Origin: Nitrosomonadales bacterium
GTDB taxonomy: Bacteria; Pseudomonadota; Gammaproteobacteria; Burkholderiales; SG8-41
DNA length: 8,307 nt
NCBI GenBank assembly: GCA_009885185.1
Contig: VFLF01000678.1
Span: 1-8,307, forward strand
Direction: 5' to 3'
Position numbers and translations under genes: made by a program. Of the stretch, positions 6,615 through 8,307 are shown piece after piece. Positions within the stretch are counted from its first letter, which is position 1, and the number at the start of each line of letters is the position of its first letter. Under the pieces are notes generated by a model. It saw nothing but the letters and a program-made list of their open reading frames with translations. It was not told the DNA's origin and searched no databases.

Positions 6615-7313
6615 TCAGTCCACCCGCAAGGAGCTCCGCAGGCGATCCGCCGCCTCCAGATATTTGATCGCGGCATCCCGTGTGGCGAGCGATATGCGTG
6701 AGGCAATGCGCTGCGCGCGCGCGCCGTCTCCCGACTGAATTGACTTCAGCAAACTACGCCACAAAACCGCGGATGCCTTGCGCCGTTCCGCCGCAGCGAG
6801 CGCGAGTCGGGTATAGCGGCTTGTCTGCAGCGTAAGCGCCTGAAGCGTGTTACGAAGCCAGCGGTTCGAGAGGCGTTCGGTCATAGCTCGATTCAGAGCG
6901 AGAGCTGCCTGAATATATTCCTCTTGCGTTCTCGGCGTTCTTGCAAGCTCGGTGAGATGCCCTATTGACTGCTCCACCTGTGCGATCAACTCGTGGCGCC
7001 CGGTATCCTCTGCGAGCCAGCGTGCACGAAGACCTACCAGTGCGGCGCGCACCTGAAAAATCTCTTTTACTTCGCGCACAGTCAGCTCCGTTACCTGAGC
7101 GCCACGGTAGGGATGAATGGTGACGAGTCCCGAGTTCTGCAGAATCCGGAGGGCATCGCGCACCGGGCCGTGACTTACGTTGAAGCTTTTGACGAGGGCG
7201 GATTCGATCAGCCTCTCACCGGCTTGGTAGCGGCCGGATATCACGTGCTCCGCTAGCTCCGCGGCAATCTTTTCGGGCAGGGTCTGTGTCAGTACAGCAG
7301 GCACCGGGGCCAT
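6615..7313 (-). CDS. GntR-family (FadR/FCD subgroup) transcriptional regulator
   Basis: Likely local regulator of this cluster. Of the 232 aa, residues 12-75 are a GntR winged helix (EKIAAELAEHVISGRYQAGE, then VSHGPVRDALRILQNSGLV and the PYRGAQV wing). From about 82 the helical FCD effector domain follows (VKEIFQVRAALVGLRARWL). The usual FCD metal ligands (Asp and three His, as in D-x3-H, then E-H, then a final His) appear replaced, at about A137, N141, W185 and I207, so ligand sensing may not use a metal. Possible starts are GTG 7334, ATG 7331 and ATG 7313. I prefer 7313 because it has AAGGTAGAG just upstream, and because the predicted transcript start (about 7338) would leave only a few leader bases for the others. 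It is divergent from the dioxygenase at 7412 and 52 nt ahead of soxC on the same strand, so it may lead the soxC transcript. Confidence 0.92.
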   Translation of the reverse strand: MAPVPAVLTQTLPEKIAAELAEHVISGRYQAGERLIESALVKSFNVSHGPVRDALRILQNSGLVTIHPYRGAQVTELTVREVKEIFQVRAALVGLRARWLAEDTGRHELIAQVEQSIGHLTELARTPRTQEEYIQAALALNRAMTERLSNRWLRNTLQALTLQTSRYTRLALAAAERRKASAVLWRSLLKSIQSGDGARAQRIASRISLATRDAAIKYLEAADRLRSSLRVD

Positions 7314-7344
7314 GGTCTCTACCTTGATCATCACTACGCGATGG

Positions 7345-7373
7345 ATTATAGATTGTAAATTATTAATAATCTA
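7345..7373 (-). promoter_or_regulatory. Predicted sigma-70 promoter of the GntR regulator gene
   Basis: On the minus strand, TAGATT (7373-7368, three of six -35 positions) is followed by a 17-nt spacer and a perfect TATAAT (7350-7345). Transcription would begin near 7338. The region is distinctly AT-rich within GC-rich flanks. This is a pattern match by eye with no expression data. Confidence 0.55.
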
Positions 7374-7377
7374 TGAT
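7349..7377 (+). promoter_or_regulatory. Predicted sigma-70 promoter of the plus-strand dioxygenase
   Basis: TAGATT (7349-7354) is followed by a 17-nt spacer and TATGAT (7372-7377, five of six -10 positions). Transcription would start near 7384, leaving a leader of about 28 nt with a GAGG ribosome site at 7404-7407, 4 nt before the ATG. It occupies almost the same bases as the opposing regulator promoter, so the two should compete for polymerase. Confidence 0.5.
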
Positions 7378-7411
7378 AAAGTTATCCACTCCCGCACACG
7401 TTTGAGGTCTC

Positions 7412-8299
7412 ATGCCAGTCGCAACTGTGAAAAATCCCGATCTACCCGCTGTGCGCGTCGTTCCGTTGTCTGAGCACGTCGGGGTCGACATTCTTGGCGT
7501 CGATCTCTCGCGGCCGCTGTCGCAGGCGGATTTCAAGGCTATTTACGAGGCCTGGATGGCGTATCACGTCCTGCGCTTCAGAGCACAGAATCTCACCAAG
7601 GAACAGTTGCTCGATTTTAGCGCACGCTTCGGCGAGCTTGATAAAGCACCTATCAACATCAAAGGTGAGCCGTGGATCCCCGGCTATCCGAACCTCGCGG
7701 TGATGTCGAACATAATCGAGCAGGGGCAGCCGGTGGGGAGCTTGGGGTATGGCGAGGCCGTGTGGCACACCGATATGTCGTACAACGAGGTGACGCCGGC
7801 GGCAGCGCTGCTGTATGGGTTGGAAGTCACTAGAAGTGGCGGCGAGACTGGATTCATCAGCATGTATCACGCGTACGAGACGCTGCCGGCAGATCTCAAT
7901 GCAGCCATCGAAGGCAAGCGGATCAAGCATGACGCGAGCCGAAATAGCGCAGGCCAGATGCGCAAGGGCTACAAAGAGGTGAGTGATCCGCGAGAGACAC
8001 CCGGCGCCGAACACCCAATTATCATTTGCCACCCAGTCACTCGACGCCGTGCGCTCTATCTCGGCCGTCGTCCTCTGAGCTATGTCGTCGGCCTTTCCCT
8101 CGACCAAAGTGAGAATTTGCTCGACCGCTTGTGGGTACATGCGACACGCGAGGAGTTTGCCTGGTTTCAGAAATGGGATGTCGGCGATCTCTTGATGTGG
8201 GACAACCGCTGCGTGTTGCACAAACGTACAGCGTTCGATCCCAGCGAGCGCCGTTACATGCTGCGAACGCAAGTCAAAGGAACACGCCCCACCGCCTAG
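7412..8299 (+). CDS. TauD/TfdA-family Fe(II)/2-oxoglutarate-dependent dioxygenase (classical length)
   Basis: The 295-aa product has the usual length of taurine or 2,4-D dioxygenases. The iron triad is H119-T-D121 (AVWHTDMSY) and H270 (DNRCVLHKRTAF), with R281 and R285 at +11 and +15 from the distal His (ERRYMLRT). In E. coli TauD the +11 Arg (R266) binds 2-oxoglutarate and the +15 Arg (R270) contacts the taurine sulfonate; in TfdA-type enzymes equivalent arginines meet a carboxylate. The sequence thus fits an acidic substrate without naming it. The N-terminal block VRVVPLSEHVGVDILGVDLS (14-33) is typical of the family. The ATG at 7412 has GAGG 4 nt before it, somewhat close. It is divergent from the GntR gene and likely its direct target. 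A large antisense frame (7442-8272) is a shadow. It ends in TAG at 8297-8299, and the window closes 8 nt later. Confidence 0.95.
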   Translation: MPVATVKNPDLPAVRVVPLSEHVGVDILGVDLSRPLSQADFKAIYEAWMAYHVLRFRAQNLTKEQLLDFSARFGELDKAPINIKGEPWIPGYPNLAVMSNIIEQGQPVGSLGYGEAVWHTDMSYNEVTPAAALLYGLEVTRSGGETGFISMYHAYETLPADLNAAIEGKRIKHDASRNSAGQMRKGYKEVSDPRETPGAEHPIIICHPVTRRRALYLGRRPLSYVVGLSLDQSENLLDRLWVHATREEFAWFQKWDVGDLLMWDNRCVLHKRTAFDPSERRYMLRTQVKGTRPTA

Positions 8300-8307
8300 C
8301 CGCTCGG

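Larger units (their letters stand above)
7345..7377. promoter_or_regulatory. Imperfect 33-bp palindrome, candidate operator between the divergent genes
   Basis: Centred on base 7361, 13 of 16 base pairs match. The core is a perfect 7-bp inverted repeat, ATAGATT (7348-7354) and AATCTAT (7368-7374), with a 13-nt spacer. A second perfect 12-bp palindrome, ATTATTAATAAT, lies inside at 7359-7370. GntR dimers bind palindromes and commonly control their own gene and a divergent neighbour, so this is the best candidate site. Its arms coincide with the -35 and -10 elements of both promoters, so binding would block both. Confidence 0.5.

Noticed and set aside
7442..8272. 276-codon open frame on the minus strand
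   Set aside because: It lies entirely antisense to the well-supported plus-strand dioxygenase with HxD...H and Arg motifs. Its translation has no recognisable domain, and long antisense frames are expected in GC-rich genes.

Overview
The window looks like a chromosomal segment of a betaproteobacterium of the Burkholderiales type (Bordetella/Achromobacter/Variovorax-like). The evidence is high-GC coding DNA, two Bug (TctC-family) periplasmic binding proteins in one short stretch (this family is massively expanded in that order), a Burkholderiales-style BioB, and a SoxC-type molybdoenzyme. No transposase, integrase, tRNA, rRNA, CRISPR array or phage gene was seen.

Layout. At the left edge, on the minus strand, lies the end of a biotin locus: complete bioB (106-1107), followed by the first codons of a bioF-like gene that runs off the window (1-78 or 1-102). 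To its right is a run of minus-strand catabolic genes. In transcription order these are a GntR/FCD regulator (6615-7313), a Tat-exported SoxC-like molybdopterin sulfite/sulfane dehydrogenase subunit (5270-6562), a monohaem cytochrome c overlapping it by 14 nt (4729-5283), a 299-nt gap, a Bug protein with an in-frame premature TAG (3533-4429, detached tail 3464-3532), a TauD/TfdA-family Fe(II)/2-oxoglutarate dioxygenase (2254-3306), and a second, intact Bug protein (1256-2257) joined to the dioxygenase by an ATGA overlap. Divergently, on the plus strand, is a second TauD/TfdA dioxygenase (7412-8299). It shares a 77-nt AT-rich promoter region with the regulator gene (98 nt if the regulator starts at 7313).

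How the parts may work together (inference). TauD-type enzymes can hydroxylate the carbon next to a sulfonate, releasing sulfite. SoxC/SorA-type molybdoenzymes oxidise sulfite (or sulfane sulfur) in the periplasm and pass electrons to a cytochrome c. Bug proteins bind small organic acids, and GntR/FCD proteins sense such compounds. The cluster is therefore readable as a small organosulfonate-use module: capture, desulfonation, sulfite detoxification or energy gain, and local control. The substrate is unknown, and TauD/TfdA homologues also act on non-sulfonated acids.

The most notable sequence details are the single-codon interruption of the first Bug gene, with its tail still readable; the near-symmetric divergent promoter, in which each arm of one inverted repeat can serve as -35 for one gene and overlap the -10 of the other; and the loss of all expected metal ligands in the regulator's FCD domain.
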